Source of the DNA: Eretmocerus hayati
Lineage: Eukaryota; Arthropoda; Insecta; Hymenoptera; Aphelinidae
DNA length: 64,000 bases
Assembly: GCA_029851415.1 (NCBI GenBank)
Contig: CM056743.1
Span: 95,392,501 to 95,456,500 of the forward strand
Direction: 5' to 3'
Shown here: positions 1-10,030 of the stretch, one piece after another
Layout: every line of letters starts with the position of its first letter
How positions within the stretch are numbered: position 1 is the first letter of the stretch
Notes under the pieces: model-generated
Seen by the model: the letters and a program-made list of their open reading frames with translations, nothing else
What the model was told of the DNA's origin: nothing
Database searches by the model: none
Translations under genes and position numbers: made by a program

Positions 1-117
1 CACTACCCTCCTCGCCCCGCCGACGAAAAGCCCAAACAAACTCCGCCCGCCAACCCGCGCGATGACAGCGCAGCGGTAGGAGGATCTGTGTTGAATACAG
101 GAAACTCACAAAGCTGA
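1..117 (+). pseudogene. BEL/Pao gag-side frame, cut by window edge, ending in TGA
   Basis: The frame that leads into the pol segment is open from the first base and rich in Pro, Lys and Asp. It ends at an in-frame TGA at 115-117, after which the same frame stays open to 4173. BEL/Pao elements usually encode gag and pol in one frame, so the TGA is either a disabling mutation or a readthrough boundary. No zinc knuckle is visible because the window starts too late. Assignment rests on frame continuity only. Confidence 0.5.
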
Positions 118-3100
118 CTAGATAAGACGCGTGTATTCCTCAAAATTCTACCTGTGCGAGTGCTGGGCTCAGAACGCTCAGAAATGACTTATGCTTTGTT
201 GGATGATGGCTCAACCATCACAATCATCGACAAAAATCTGGCTCTTAGGCTAGGCTTGAGAGGTAAACGTTTAAATTTTACGATGTCAACCGCCAGCGGG
301 TCAATGGCGATTCCAAACTGCGAAAGTGTGAATTTTGAAATTTCCAATGGTGTTGAAAAGTTTAGAATCAACGGTGCGCTAGCTTGTTCGAATGTCAAGC
401 TGCCTGGCCAAACAATCACGTCAAATTTTCTCTCCAAGATTCAGTTTCCAGATAATATTAGTATCGAGCCACAGCACAGAGCACAGGTAAAATTATTGAT
501 AGGTCAAGATCAGTGGCGTTTGTTGAAAACCCTAGAGTTAAGAGAAATTCCTCGATGTGATTTGGCACTCTCTCGCACCCCGCTAGGATGGCTGATTCAT
601 GGTCAGATGGATCTAGGGGCACTCGAGTCGCGCGCCACGGTGATGAGTCTACATGCAAAACCTGTCGCGAAATCGGGCCGCGGGCGCGCGCGCAAATACA
701 ACGAAGACGAATCGCTTGATGAGCTGATGCGTAAATATTTCGAGTATGACTGCATGGGGGTAGAGCCAAAGGGACCGCAAAAAACCGAGCATGACCGCGC
801 GCTGAAGCTCATGGACGAAACAAGCCGTCGCGTAGGTAACACGTGGGAGACCGGGCTACTGTGGAAGAGCGATTCTCCCCCTCGCATCGACAGTTACGGA
901 ACAGCGCGTAAACGACTCGCGCTACTCGAAGCTCGGCTAGATCGAAATCCAGAATTCGCGGGGCCTTATTACAAAGAAATGGATCGGTTTATTGAAAACG
1001 GCTACGCGCGAAAAGTTGATAATCCAACGGTGCAGACACGTATCTGGGTACTCCCGCATTTCGGCGTGTATAACGTCAATAAGCCCGGGAAAGTCAGGCT
1101 TGTTTTTGACGCGGCTGCGAAATCCATGGGAATGAGTCTAAATGATCAACTAGAATCGGGGCCAGATCTGTTGAAGCCGTTGCCGGGAGTTCTGCTTCGT
1201 TTTCGTCAATACCGCGTGGCAATCAAGGGTGACATATCTGATATGTTCTTGCGCGTCAAAGTTAGAGAAGCCGATCGTGGGGCGCAGCGATTCCTCTGGC
1301 GCGGCGCGGATCGGTCAAAAGAACCCGAAGTTTATGAGATGACAAGTTTGATATTCGGGGCAAAATCGTCTCCGTCCAGCGCAAATTATATTAAGAACAG
1401 AAATGCGCAAGAGTTCAGCGAAACAAAACCGACAGCTTCCCGTAGTATTCAGAAAAATAGTTACATGGATGATGAGTTGGATAGTTGCCGCACGGAGGAC
1501 GAGGCTGTAGGGCTGGTGAGAGATATAATCGAGATAAATGCCGCCGGGAACTTCGAGATGCATGGATGGGCCAGTAACTCCCCTCGCGTCGTGCAATCGA
1601 TCTTACAAAATGACTTGAATCGAAACGGGGCTCGCGAGATGCGCTTGTGCGACAGGGGGGAAGAACGAGTCCTGGGGTTATACTGGGATACGGAAAATGA
1701 CAGCCTTAAATTCAACCTCGAGTTATCAAAAATCCCGAAAGAAATAATCAGCGGCGCGAAACGTCCGACTAAGAGAGAAGTCCTACGCGTCGTCATGTCA
1801 ATTTTTGATCCGCTTGGCCTCCTCGCCCCTTTCATCTTACAGTCAAAAATACTCATGCAGGAAATCTGGCGCAGTGGTATTGAGTGGGACAGTGAGCTGC
1901 TGGACGTAGAATACACAGCGTGGCGCACATGGTTCGCGAGAGTAGAGGAGGCTCGCGCGTGTGTGGTGCCTCGCTGTCTCACCCCGATCGCCGATCAACA
2001 CGCGCAAGCCCAGCTGCATGTTTTCTGCGACGCGAGTTTGTCCGCGTACGCGGCGGTAGCATATCTGAGATTTGAGCCGAGAGAAGGTCAAGTTCACATC
2101 GCATTACTCATGGCGAAAACAAAGGTCGCGCCCCTCAAGCCCAAAACTTGGGATATCCCTAAACTCGAACTCCAAGCAGCGTTGCTCGGTACCCGTCTCG
2201 CCCAGTTCGTCAAGGAAGAGCTTGAGATCAAGATAAGCAGTAGATTTTTTTGGTCTGACAACACAGCTGTTCTACACTGGATAAAATCGGAGCCACGGGC
2301 GCGTCAAGTTTTCGTCGCGAACCGATTAGGTGAGATCGCAGAATCCACGCTGCAATCCGAGTGGCGCTGGGTTCCTTCTAAACAGAATCCAGCCGACAAA
2401 GCTACGCGTTTCGATGACGAGCTAAATGAAGGGTCGATGTGGTTCACCGGTCCGGAGTTCCTTTTGTGCGGGGAAACTGAATGGCCAAAGCAAGAGCAAC
2501 TGTCGGCAGAAGAGACGCTGCGTATTGACGCGCTTCATTCGCGTGGAATCTTCTCGTGCGTGGTAGAAACCGCGAAAGCTGAAAGACATACAGCAGCTCG
2601 ATTCCCGATGACGTTGCTTGGTTGGCGAGGGCTCATGGTTGTGGCACGGCGCGTGTATAGAGCGGCCCAACGCTGGAGAATCTTCGCAGCAGCTAAAGCC
2701 CAAGAGCGTCGCGAGCGCGTAGGCGCCCCTCAGATCTGCCCCGTAAGAGCGCGACCCCCACTCACCGCGTGGAACGTCGAGTTAGGCGAAAGCTACTGGT
2801 ATCGTGAAATACAGAGTCGGTGTTTTACGGAGGAAATTCGAGCTTTGGAACGCGGAACAACGGTGGGCGTGAAAAGCGCGTTGAGACATTTCTGCCCGTA
2901 CCTAGATGAAAACGGCTTCCTCAGGGTAAATGGTCGCGTTGCTCGCGAAACTCCCGCCGAATTTCAAAATAATCCGATCATCCTCGATACAAAACATCAG
3001 GCTACGCGCTATCTGATAGCCGAGTATCACCGCAAATTCTACCACGGTTCTCGCGAAACAGTTTTGAATGAGCTCAGACAAAAATTTCACATCGTCGGGC

Positions 3101-4173
3101 TGCGCACGGCTCTGCGGTCGCGAATAAGTAGGTGTTTGACTTGCAGAATTCGCAGAGGGCAACCGTGTCATCCGCTTATGGGCGCGCTTCCACCCGCACG
3201 CGTCGCTTATCATCAGCGCCCGTTTACGCATTGCGGTGTAAACTACTTTGGTCCTATGTGGGTGAAAATCGGGCGCCGGCGAGAAAAACGGTGGGGAGTA
3301 CTGTTTACGTGCCTGACGACGCGCGCTATACATGTAGATTTTGCAGAATCCTTGAGTGCGGACTCGGCTATTCTGGCGGTCCTCAGGCTCGCAAGTATTC
3401 GAGGGGCTCCGCGCAAGATGTACAGCGACAACGGAACAAATTTGAGAGCAGCTGATAAAGAGCTCAGAACGGAGTTCGAACGCATGAACAAGGAAGAAAT
3501 GATCTCTCGCGCGAATCTCAAACGCATAGAATGGCACTTCAACCCCCCTGACGCTCCTCACATGGGAGGGGCGTGGGAACGATTGATCCGATCGGTGAAA
3601 ACCGCGCTTACGGCGATTCTGAATGGTCAGGCTACGAGACCGGAAGTTCTGCAAACAACGCTTTTAGAAATCGCGCATACGGTAAACTCACGCCCGCTGA
3701 CCCATGTCTCGCTTGACCCGCGCGACGCTGAAGCCCTTACCCCAAACCACTTCTTGATTGGCTCATCCTCAGGGGACGTGGCCCTCGGAAACTACGAGTT
3801 GGGAAAAACTTGCCACAGTAAACAGTACCAACTTAGCCGGGCACTCGCGGACGCTTTTTGGAAGCGCTGGATTCGTGAGTACCTTCCGGATCTTAGAGAG
3901 CGAACGAAATGGACGGATTTAGATAAGAATTTGGAGGTAGGCGACATCGTCATGATAGTAGACCTGCAGGCACCGCGAAACTGTTGGAGGAAGGGTACGG
4001 TGACGAAAATCTACCCCGGGGCGGATAAGCAGGTTAGGATGGCCGATGTCCGTACATCTACTGGGAATTTTTCGAGGCCCGCGCGGAAACTCATACGCCT
4101 CTTGGGCGTGAAAGAGGTGCGAGACTCATTAAGTCTTGCACCGGGGGGAAATTGTTCCGCGCGCGAGAATTGA
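118..4173 (+). CDS. pol: BEL/Pao retrotransposon pol polyprotein
   Basis: This encodes the pol part of a BEL/Pao LTR retrotransposon. The frame is open from codon 118 after the TGA; the first GTG at 154 is not a real start, since this should be part of a gag-pol polyprotein. Numbering from 154, domains in order are: an A17-type aspartic protease (YALLDDGST near residues 13-21); reverse transcriptase (VFDAAAK near 315, catalytic YMDD near 437); an RNase H-like domain (FCDASLSAYAAV near 623); an integrase zinc-binding region (HRKFYH and CLTC, about 958-1000); an integrase core (GVNYFGP at about 1028, YSDNGTN near 1090, GGAWERL near 1140); and a C-terminal DUF5641-like tail (FWKRWIREYLPDL). At the position where BEL integrases usually have the first catalytic Asp, the codon at 3241 is AAC (Asn). 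The long intact frame suggests a fairly young copy, but the TGA at 115 and the Asn suggest it is inactive. Confidence 0.93.
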   Translation, partial: LDKTRVFLKILPVRVLGSERSEMTYALLDDGSTITIIDKNLALRLGLRGKRLNFTMSTASGSMAIPNCESVNFEISNGVEKFRINGALACSNVKLPGQTITSNFLSKIQFPDNISIEPQHRAQVKLLIGQDQWRLLKTLELREIPRCDLALSRTPLGWLIHGQMDLGALESRATVMSLHAKPVAKSGRGRARKYNEDESLDELMRKYFEYDCMGVEPKGPQKTEHDRALKLMDETSRRVGNTWETGLLWKSDSPPRIDSYGTARKRLALLEARLDRNPEFAGPYYKEMDRFIENGYARKVDNPTVQTRIWVLPHFGVYNVNKPGKVRLVFDAAAKSMGMSLNDQLESGPDLLKPLPGVLLRFRQYRVAIKGDISDMFLRVKVREADRGAQRFLWRGADRSKEPEVYEMTSLIFGAKSSPSSANYIKNRNAQEFSETKPTASRSIQKNSYMDDELDSCRTEDEAVGLVRDIIEINAAGNFEMHGWASNSPRVVQSILQNDLNRNGAREMRLCDRGEERVLGLYWDTENDSLKFNLELSKIPKEIISGAKRPTKREVLRVVMSIFDPLGLLAPFILQSKILMQEIWRSGIEWDSELLDVEYTAWRTWFARVEEARACVVPRCLTPIADQHAQAQLHVFCDASLSAYAAVAYLRFEPREGQVHIALLMAKTKVAPLKPKTWDIPKLELQAALLGTRLAQFVKEELEIKISSRFFWSDNTAVLHWIKSEPRARQVFVANRLGEIAESTLQSEWRWVPSKQNPADKATRFDDELNEGSMWFTGPEFLLCGETEWPKQEQLSAEETLRIDALHSRGIFSCVVETAKAERHTAARFPMTLLGWRGLMVVARRVYRAAQRWRIFAAAKAQERRERVGAPQICPVRARPPLTAWNVELGESYWYREIQSRCFTEEIRALERGTTVGVKSALRHFCPYLDENGFLRVNGRVARETPAEFQNNPIILDTKHQATRYLIAEYHRKFYHGSRETVLNELRQKFHIVGLRTALRSRISRCLTCRIRRGQPCHPLMGALPPARVAYHQRPFTHCGVNYFGPMWVKIGRRREKRWGVLFTCLTTRAIHVDFAESLSADSAILAVLRLASIRGAPRKMYSDNGTNLRAADKELRTEFERMNKEEMISRANLKRIEWHFNPPDAPHMGGAWERLIRSVKTALTAILNGQATRPEVLQTTLLEIAHTVNSRPLTHVSLDPRDAEALTPNHFLIGSSSGDVALGNYELGKTCHSKQYQLSRALADAFWKRWIREYLPDLRERTKWTDLDKNLEVGDIVMIVDLQAPRNCWRKGTVTKIYPGADKQVRMADVRTSTGNFSRPARKLIRLLGVKEVRDSLSLAPGGNCSAREN

Positions 4174-4462
4174 TGCGTCGAAATTCGGCAGCCACGCATT
4201 TCGGTATAGGGCCGAAAGCGACATAAGTTGCGTTATACGGGAGTGCGAGAGAGACGCTAGAAATAAGACACATGAGAGTGTGCGCGAACAGTGTGTACTC
4301 ATAGTAGGAAGAGAAAGGGAGAGAGAGAGAGTGAGTGAGAGAGCGCGCGCTATATGCACAGATGACATACTCGTAGTGGTGGAGGTATGGTAGTGGTAGA
4401 ACTCGTGTAAGCAGTATAGTATAGAGTGTGTAAGTATGACTCCCTAATATATCGAATAGCCA
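4174..4462 (+). other. BEL 3' flank, LTR not resolved
   Basis: No coding sequence is visible. It contains a purine-rich GA tract at about 4308-4343. A 3' LTR is expected just after the pol stop, but its 5' partner lies outside the window, so boundaries cannot be set. Confidence 0.3.
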
Positions 4463-4542
4463 GCCTGCTCTGTTAGCTCAACGCACAGAGCTCTCGACTT
4501 CTAATCTTACGGCCCCAGTTCGATCCCCGGTCGAGTCGGATC
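4463..4542 (+). tRNA. tRNA-Arg(TCT)-like pseudogene or SINE head
   Basis: Seen: a D-arm-like GCTC/GAGC pair with an A-box-like TTAGCTCAACGC, a loop CTTCTAA that would place anticodon TCT, and a B-box-like AGTTCGATCC. The anticodon stem pairs badly (about 2 of 5 pairs), the T stem is weak, and I cannot pair the acceptor arms. This is a decayed tRNA or a tRNA-derived SINE head, not a functional gene. Confidence 0.3.
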
Positions 4543-5610
4543 ACGCAAATTTTATATGAATAATTTCGCGGTATTTGATAAGAGGTAATGCGAGTAAGAA
4601 TGGTTTAACCAAGCTCGTATATGGTGTGTGCGGTCACTCAGAAGAGTACCGACGGGATGTTTAAATTTCACGAGTTCTGTGAGCGTCTCGGATAATATTC
4701 GTGGCAGAAAATGTAACTGAAACCCAGATCGATTAACTGTGCGTAGGGATGACGATGGAATGCGAGTGAAGCGAATGATCGTGATAAAGTCTGAAAATAG
4801 CTGCGTAAAAATGAGTATGCGTTGAAAATGAATAGTATAGGTGTAACATACATGTGTCCATTATACAAGACGGGTGTATGCGAGATTTGTTCTTATTCAT
4901 AGTACTATATAATGAGTGTAAAACATCGAATATAAAATATGAAAGAATTGTGAGAAAAATATGTCAACCCAGCGATGAGTAATGTTTAATCGAATTTGTT
5001 ACTGTTATTGCAATGATTCGAATCTGTTCTGAATATTACCTGTTGCTTACATAATCATTCAAATTTTTCGACAAATAATTTGTAAAGAATTCAGAGCAAG
5101 TATTTTTTGTAGAATAGTAGAAAAGTGGTTTATGTTTGAGAATATTTCTGAAAAGTTTGAAGCAGCTTCAAAATGAATGTCACCACAACAGCTAATCGCC
5201 GCACCTCGTGGTGCACCCGCAGCCCCAGCCCCAGCCCGTGTTTACCATCTAAACACGTCAGCAATCCTCGATTTTCCCGCATCGGAAAACCATGGAAAAA
5301 ATCTGACAAAACCATGGGTTTCTTGAGGGAAAGTCGTAGATTCCGAATTTTGGCTCCTCTGCAGAAACAGATAAGCTGCGCATGTTACTGCAGCGTGCAT
5401 GCGTGGTCTATTTCAAGTAGAGGATCCATCAATCGGTAGAAATGTTCATGTTATAGGCATCCATGAGGCGCGGCGACAAGAAAAACAATACTCAGCTCGG
5501 CCTCGTGTTATATACATATATATGCTGCTGGCACATGCCGGTCAACTCTTGACTCTTGACTCTGAATTCTATATCGAAGCGAGCCCCGCAAGGAGGGGCA
5601 ATCCTTATCG
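4543..5610. other. Stretch without recognisable gene
   Basis: AT-rich at first, then GC-richer from about 5190. Short open frames at 5173-5439 and 5399-5782 show no recognisable motif or domain. Nothing else is supported. Confidence 0.4.
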
Positions 5611-5616
5611 CAAGGG

Positions 5617-5624
5617 TATAAAAA
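5617..5624 (+). promoter_or_regulatory. TATA box of a candidate core promoter
   Basis: GGGTATAAAAAGGCC is a near-consensus TATA box in GC-rich flanks. The expected start region, about 30 bases downstream (5645-5670), contains pyrimidine-A steps. No plus-strand gene follows within 2 kb, so it may be the promoter of a repeat, of a gene with a long first intron, or a remnant. The sequence match is good; function is inferred. Confidence 0.4.
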
Positions 5625-5831
5625 GGCCGCCCATCGTGGGCGCGGGCCTTATTCGATCCACATCTCACACGGTACGCATCGCCGTCTTTACATTTGTCAT
5701 TCTACCATTCATTTGTGAACTTGTAATTGCTTTCACAATTTGTAACATTTTTACAAAGTTTGTAATTTTCAACAGAATATAGCACCAATTTTTGTTTTAC
5801 CTCAAAACTACTTTTTTCACTCGAAAACACC

Positions 5832-6839
5832 TAGCCTAACCCCTTTGAGTTCATAACAATCAGATTTCCTCTATCGGAATCTTTCAAAGTGTTTGGCAAA
5901 AATCATCCAAAGGTGGCATGCGATCATTATAGTTCTCATTACCTGGTCTATTAAAAAGATGTGGGGAAGCACCTTTGTGGTCTGGTAAACCATATGCTTT
6001 TGGCAATTTACATAGAGGCATATGAAAGTAGTTCAAACTGTCCACAAATTTTACATTTCTGAATTTCATCAAAATTATTTTCATCCCATTGAGAACCACC
6101 GATAGTTTGCTACGCTCCCCGCAATTTTCAACTAAATATTTAAAGACAGATTGCTGATCAAATCCTGAGCCATAATGGGAAACAGCTACCTTTTGTTTGA
6201 ACCCCTCCTTCTTCTCGAGCACGAAATCAACAACAAACTCCTTTATTGGATCATTCTCAAATTCATCCTCTCTCTCACCACATTCAGGACAGTCTTTAGA
6301 AAGATCCGGATCTTCCTCGTTAATACAAAAACTACACAACTTATGAACTATACACAAATTTGGTACATGAATCTTCTTACAATCATCACCTACGACTGTT
6401 ACTGTCTGCTGTGTTTCAAAATCGAAGAAAAAATAAATTTTTGCGTTCTTCTCTTCCCTCTTGGAACCAGCTGCATGTCACATAGAAGACCAATCGGTAG
6501 TCGTTGTTTACAAATTTCGCAGTAGGACACACTGCACTCATGACCGTCTATCCGAACAAGTTTAGATCCTCGTCGACAAATTTTAAGTTTCTGACAAACA
6601 GTAGATTTCTCATCGAAAAATCCTGTTCTTAGATGATTATCGGAGCATGATCTACCATAAAAATATCTGGATCAGGCTGGGCAGAAAATTTTTTCAGAAG
6701 TCATATCACACTGTGGAATATTCATACATTTGTGACACCTATTGGAGCAACGGTGATCAGCAGCCACTGTGTAACTCTTATTACATGGTTTACAGTAGCC
6801 ATTGGACCCCGCGGCTCCTGTTAAATTGAGAATCGGTTG
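5832..6839 (-). pseudogene. Family B DNA polymerase remnant, zinc-finger and exonuclease part
   Basis: This is the distal half of a protein-primed-type DNA polymerase B (DNA_pol_B_2 family, as in Polinton/Maverick elements and relatives), read on the minus strand from 6839 downwards. First comes a Cys/His-rich zone with several C-x2-C pairs (YCKPC, CHKC, CEIC). Next is the 3'-5' exonuclease: motif I FFDFET near 6420, then GSGFDQ and FVDSLNYFHMPLCKLPKA. The longest clean piece is 5884-6357 (157 codons). Breaks: an in-frame stop after FCPA near 6675, a frameshift near 6430 just before motif I, and another near 5886. Similarity fades by about 5832, before any polymerase palm motif, so it is truncated as well as broken. 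The upstream end stops exactly at the 6848-13949 insertion, and the N-terminal half lies beyond it at 13958-14756. Adintovirus-like origin cannot be separated from Polinton origin here. Confidence 0.82.
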
Positions 6840-6859
6840 ATAATGAATAGGGTTTTTAA

Positions 6860-7268
6860 CGGAATATTCGATTTGTTCCGTTTTGTTTAGCAAATAAACG
6901 AAACGAAACGAAATGATTCCGTTTACGTTGATGATAAACGAAACTAAACGAAACATTATTCATATTTGATATCAATAAACAATTCTTAACGGAATTCTGG
7001 CATTTCGAATACGTTGAATTTTGTTTTTGGGAAACGAAACGTAAATAGATTCATTTTTGATTATGTTGGAGGGAAACTGAACTAAACGTAATCAGAAGGG
7101 CTCAACGTAATATCACACGAAACAAAACTCGCATAATTTCGTTTCGTTTTGTTTATGCAGTTCTCTCAATCATATCGTTTCGTTTAGTTTTGTTCATCAT
7201 CAACGTAAACGAAATTGCATTATTTTGTTCCGTTCCTCCCTTAAACAAAACTGAATAAAACAAAACAA
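6860..7268. repeat. Left subterminal GTTTCG/AAACGAAAC array
   Basis: About 400 bp of degenerate repetitions of AAACGAAAC and GTTTTGTTTAG-type words on both strands, directly inside the left end of the 7.1-kb element. A matching array sits just inside the right end. Subterminal arrays of short words are where hAT transposases typically bind; that role is inferred. Confidence 0.65.
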
Positions 7269-7923
7269 AATGTTTAATCTCTCTTTTATCATTTTTCTAG
7301 TTCACTTCATTTGCACCCATCTATCATTGTTTGGAGGTGGAAACTATGAGTGCTCGATCGCCTCAACAGCACACTTCATTCGATACGTATCATTATTCGC
7401 AGGAGCTCTAGTTCTTTGGGTGAGGGTCTTATGGGCGAATCTCGGCATTTGAGAGATACTTGTTGGCAAATTCGAGACAATCCAATCTGATACGACATTT
7501 CCGGGTAACTTTTTCATCGATTAATTAGTACTCAAACAATGGTATGACACTCGCGTGGACAACGGATATTCTCATGTATTCAAATAAGAACCTCGTATTA
7601 CAACCATTCTGATGAGTACACTTCATCCTAAGAATGAGCTGTCCTCGGCGTCAGAAAAGTGAACAGGGAGATTCTGGAAGTTCATAGGGGTTCCCAATGG
7701 TCCCTGTTACAAGATGAAGGAACTCCTCACCTACTTAAATGTACGTTTTTGTGAATCTTCAATTTTTGTCAGCCTCGCATTACTCCTGAGATGGATGTAT
7801 GACAGAGGCGATTTTTACATACGTTTCTGTTGAAGTAGAAATCAGATTACACGTGGTTCCAGTTACGACGAGGTCCCTATTTTCATGTCTCATGCAAAGA
7901 TATAAATTTCGATACAAGGGTGG
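7269..7923. other. Non-coding interior of the 7.1-kb element
   Basis: No recognisable gene. The end (7900-7923) carries a partial extra copy of the terminal sequence of the following hairpin repeat (TTTCGATACAAGGGTGG). Confidence 0.4.
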
Positions 7924-8172
7924 AAAATAGTACATTTCGATACAAGGGTGGAAAAACTTCTTTTGACACACTGTGCGAGGAAGTAACTTCTCTGTACTGA
8001 TCTTTCACTTTCTCTCACAGTTTGTCAAAAAATAGTATTCGATACACGGATGTGAAACTCATTTTTCGCACCCTCGTAATGATTCCGACCCTCGCCTACG
8101 GCTCGGGCCGGAAACCCATCACTCGGACGCGAGAAAAAAGTTGTCCACCCTTGTATCGAAATGTACTATTTT
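7924..8172. repeat. Hairpin-core repeat, copy 1, with 29-bp perfect inverted ends
   Basis: Left end 7924-7952 and right end 8144-8172 are perfect reverse complements (AAAATAGTACATTTCGATAC... on the left). The centre has GATTCCGACCCTCGCC followed by GGCTCGGGCCGGAAACCCATC, a word shared with four other copies in the window. Non-coding, 249 bp, MITE-like. No clear target duplication was found. Confidence 0.75.
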
Positions 8173-8442
8173 GTGCTTGCGTGCATAAACCTGTACGGAA
8201 GAGTTACCTTTCCGCACAGTTTTGCGTGCGGAAATGAGTGCAAAAAAATACGAGCCGTGCGGAAAAATGACTCCTTAGGAAAGAACGCAGAACGGATATC
8301 CATCATCGGAAAATTATGATGACCACCAAATTTTGCTAGTTTTTGTAAATTTCTTGACTTTTTGGCGATATTTGAATACTCTTCAAGTTGTTTTGCTTAT
8401 CACAGTTTGCATTACCATTAGATTGAGATAGAGACGTGATGT

Positions 8443-8520
8443 CGAGACCCAGATAGCTAAGATGTTAGAGCATCTTCTCGGCAAGAAGACAGTTCCCAGT
8501 TCGATCCTGGATCCAGAGGT
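8443..8520 (+). tRNA. tRNA-Ala(GGC)-like pseudogene or SINE head
   Basis: A perfect 5-bp anticodon stem TCTTC/GAAGA encloses the 7-nt loop TCGGCAA (anticodon GGC, but C instead of the usual T before it). A B-box AGTTCGATCC is present with a 4-bp T stem CCAG/CTGG. The D arm is partial and the acceptor arms do not pair. It shares AGTTCGATCC with the tRNA-like sequence at 4463. Not a functional tRNA. Confidence 0.3.
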
Positions 8521-9017
8521 GAATATTTTTCTCGATATAGCTTCTCTCGATATTGAGCCTCTCATTTTTTTCTCGATTGAAAACATTTCGGTTATAACGA
8601 GCTTCAAGGGACCGAAGAAAGAAGCTCGTTATATATGATTCCGTTACAACTATCCTTGATGGGTGGAAAAAACTGATCTTGAGTTTGTAAAGTCTCTTAT
8701 CAAGATTTCAAATAACTATAACATTCAGAATACGATGACAGGACGAAAATGACGTAGATGTGCATTAATCGACATAGCGGTATGGACATACAATATTCAG
8801 GAATTCGCATTTGTCATGAATTTAATGAACCGCAAGATGAAATATGGACTAGTACAAATGATGGAAAACTGAAAAATTGTAGCTGAGGAGATTTAATTTC
8901 GCGTCAAAGTTTACCAGGTTGTACTCGTCATGAAATGTCTCTTCCTTGTATGTAATTAATTTTGACACTCGATCGATATGATCGGATATCGTATTTATCA
9001 CTCGCGGGAATTTCGAA

Positions 9018-9424
9018 TTATGAAGATATAATTTTTCGGTCTTTGCGAGTTGAAGTCAGCAGATATTGCTGACGTTTTTGGCATCAATCGAGAATGGATT
9101 TTACTCCACTCTCGATCAATGCACCTTTAGAGCCTCGTATGGTTCCGAGGATGCATCTGAAGGATTTTGGTGGGAAGGAATGAAGAGTAAAGATGAATCG
9201 AAAATAAAGCGTAGAATTCAAATTTTTCATAAAGTTCCTCATTTCTCATCTCCACTCTTCATTCCTTTCCATCAAAATCTTTTAGATGCATCCTCGGAAC
9301 CATACGAGGCTCTAAAAGTGCATTGATCGAGAGTGGAGTAAAATCCATTCTCGATTGATGCCAAAAACGTCAGCAATATCTGCTGACTTTAACTCGCAAA
9401 GACCGAAAAATTATATCTTCATAA
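9018..9424. mobile_element. 407-bp foldback MITE
   Basis: The sequence reads almost identically inward from both ends: TTATGAAGATATAATTTTTC at 9018 and its complement ending at 9424. Arms of about 175 bp flank a short unique centre near 9195-9248. A 15-bp direct repeat, GTCTCTTCCTTGTAT, lies near 8937 and again near 9426 and may mark a larger duplicated flank. Non-coding; the open frame 9066-9326 is a by-product of the palindrome. Confidence 0.8.
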
Positions 9425-9967
9425 GTCTCTTCCTTGTATCCGATCTATCCATTTTGCTCACTTATAGAATCATACTGCATGCGTATTCGCATTGATACTC
9501 GTATTCACCTCGAGTCTTAGGCTCCCAAACTCATAGTTGAACGGCTTCCACATCGATTTGCTCGGTATAGCCGGTGCCGAAACCAAATTTTGCCAGAATT
9601 TTCGCTCGTTATGACCGAATTCTTATTATATCCGGATCATTATAGCCGGATTCTACTGTATTCTCATCGAAAAACATCTCTACGGTCGAAATTACGATTG
9701 AAAATCCCATTTTGAGTTGCTTTGAAATTTGAGTGTCTCCTGGGATAACATGGATTTGGAATTTGCCATATGATGGGTCATGATTTACAGATTTTTTTGC
9801 TTCTTTGGACTTTTTTATGATTATCAGTAGCTCAAATTTGAGATCGAGTGAGACTGAAAAGGATGAAGATGGATCATTTTATTTTAAAATATGTACCAAA
9901 ATCGAATTTTCCAAAATTGAGTCGAAGTTTTATTCAAATATAATGCACTGATATCAGGATTTTTTAC
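9425..9967. other. Non-coding AT-rich spacer
   Basis: I see no gene, palindrome or clear tandem repeat here. Confidence 0.4.
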
Positions 9968-10030
9968 CATGTGGGGGGCTCCGCCCCTACACCCCCCGCC
10001 GGGGGCTTCGCCCCTTAGACCACGCCCTGC
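9968..10030. repeat. GC-rich stem-loop cluster
   Basis: GGGGGGCTCCGCCCC and GGGGGCTTCGCCCC are two self-complementary words in a row, in otherwise AT-rich sequence. They resemble compact GC hairpins found as dispersed repeats in some eukaryotic genomes. Function unknown. Confidence 0.5.

Noticed and set aside
2902..3654. 250-codon open frame on the minus strand
   Set aside because: It lies entirely opposite the BEL integrase coding sequence, has no domain and is a shadow of the constrained plus-strand frame.
9066..9326. 86-codon open frame
   Set aside because: Falls inside the 407-bp palindrome and its translation is produced by the mirrored arms.
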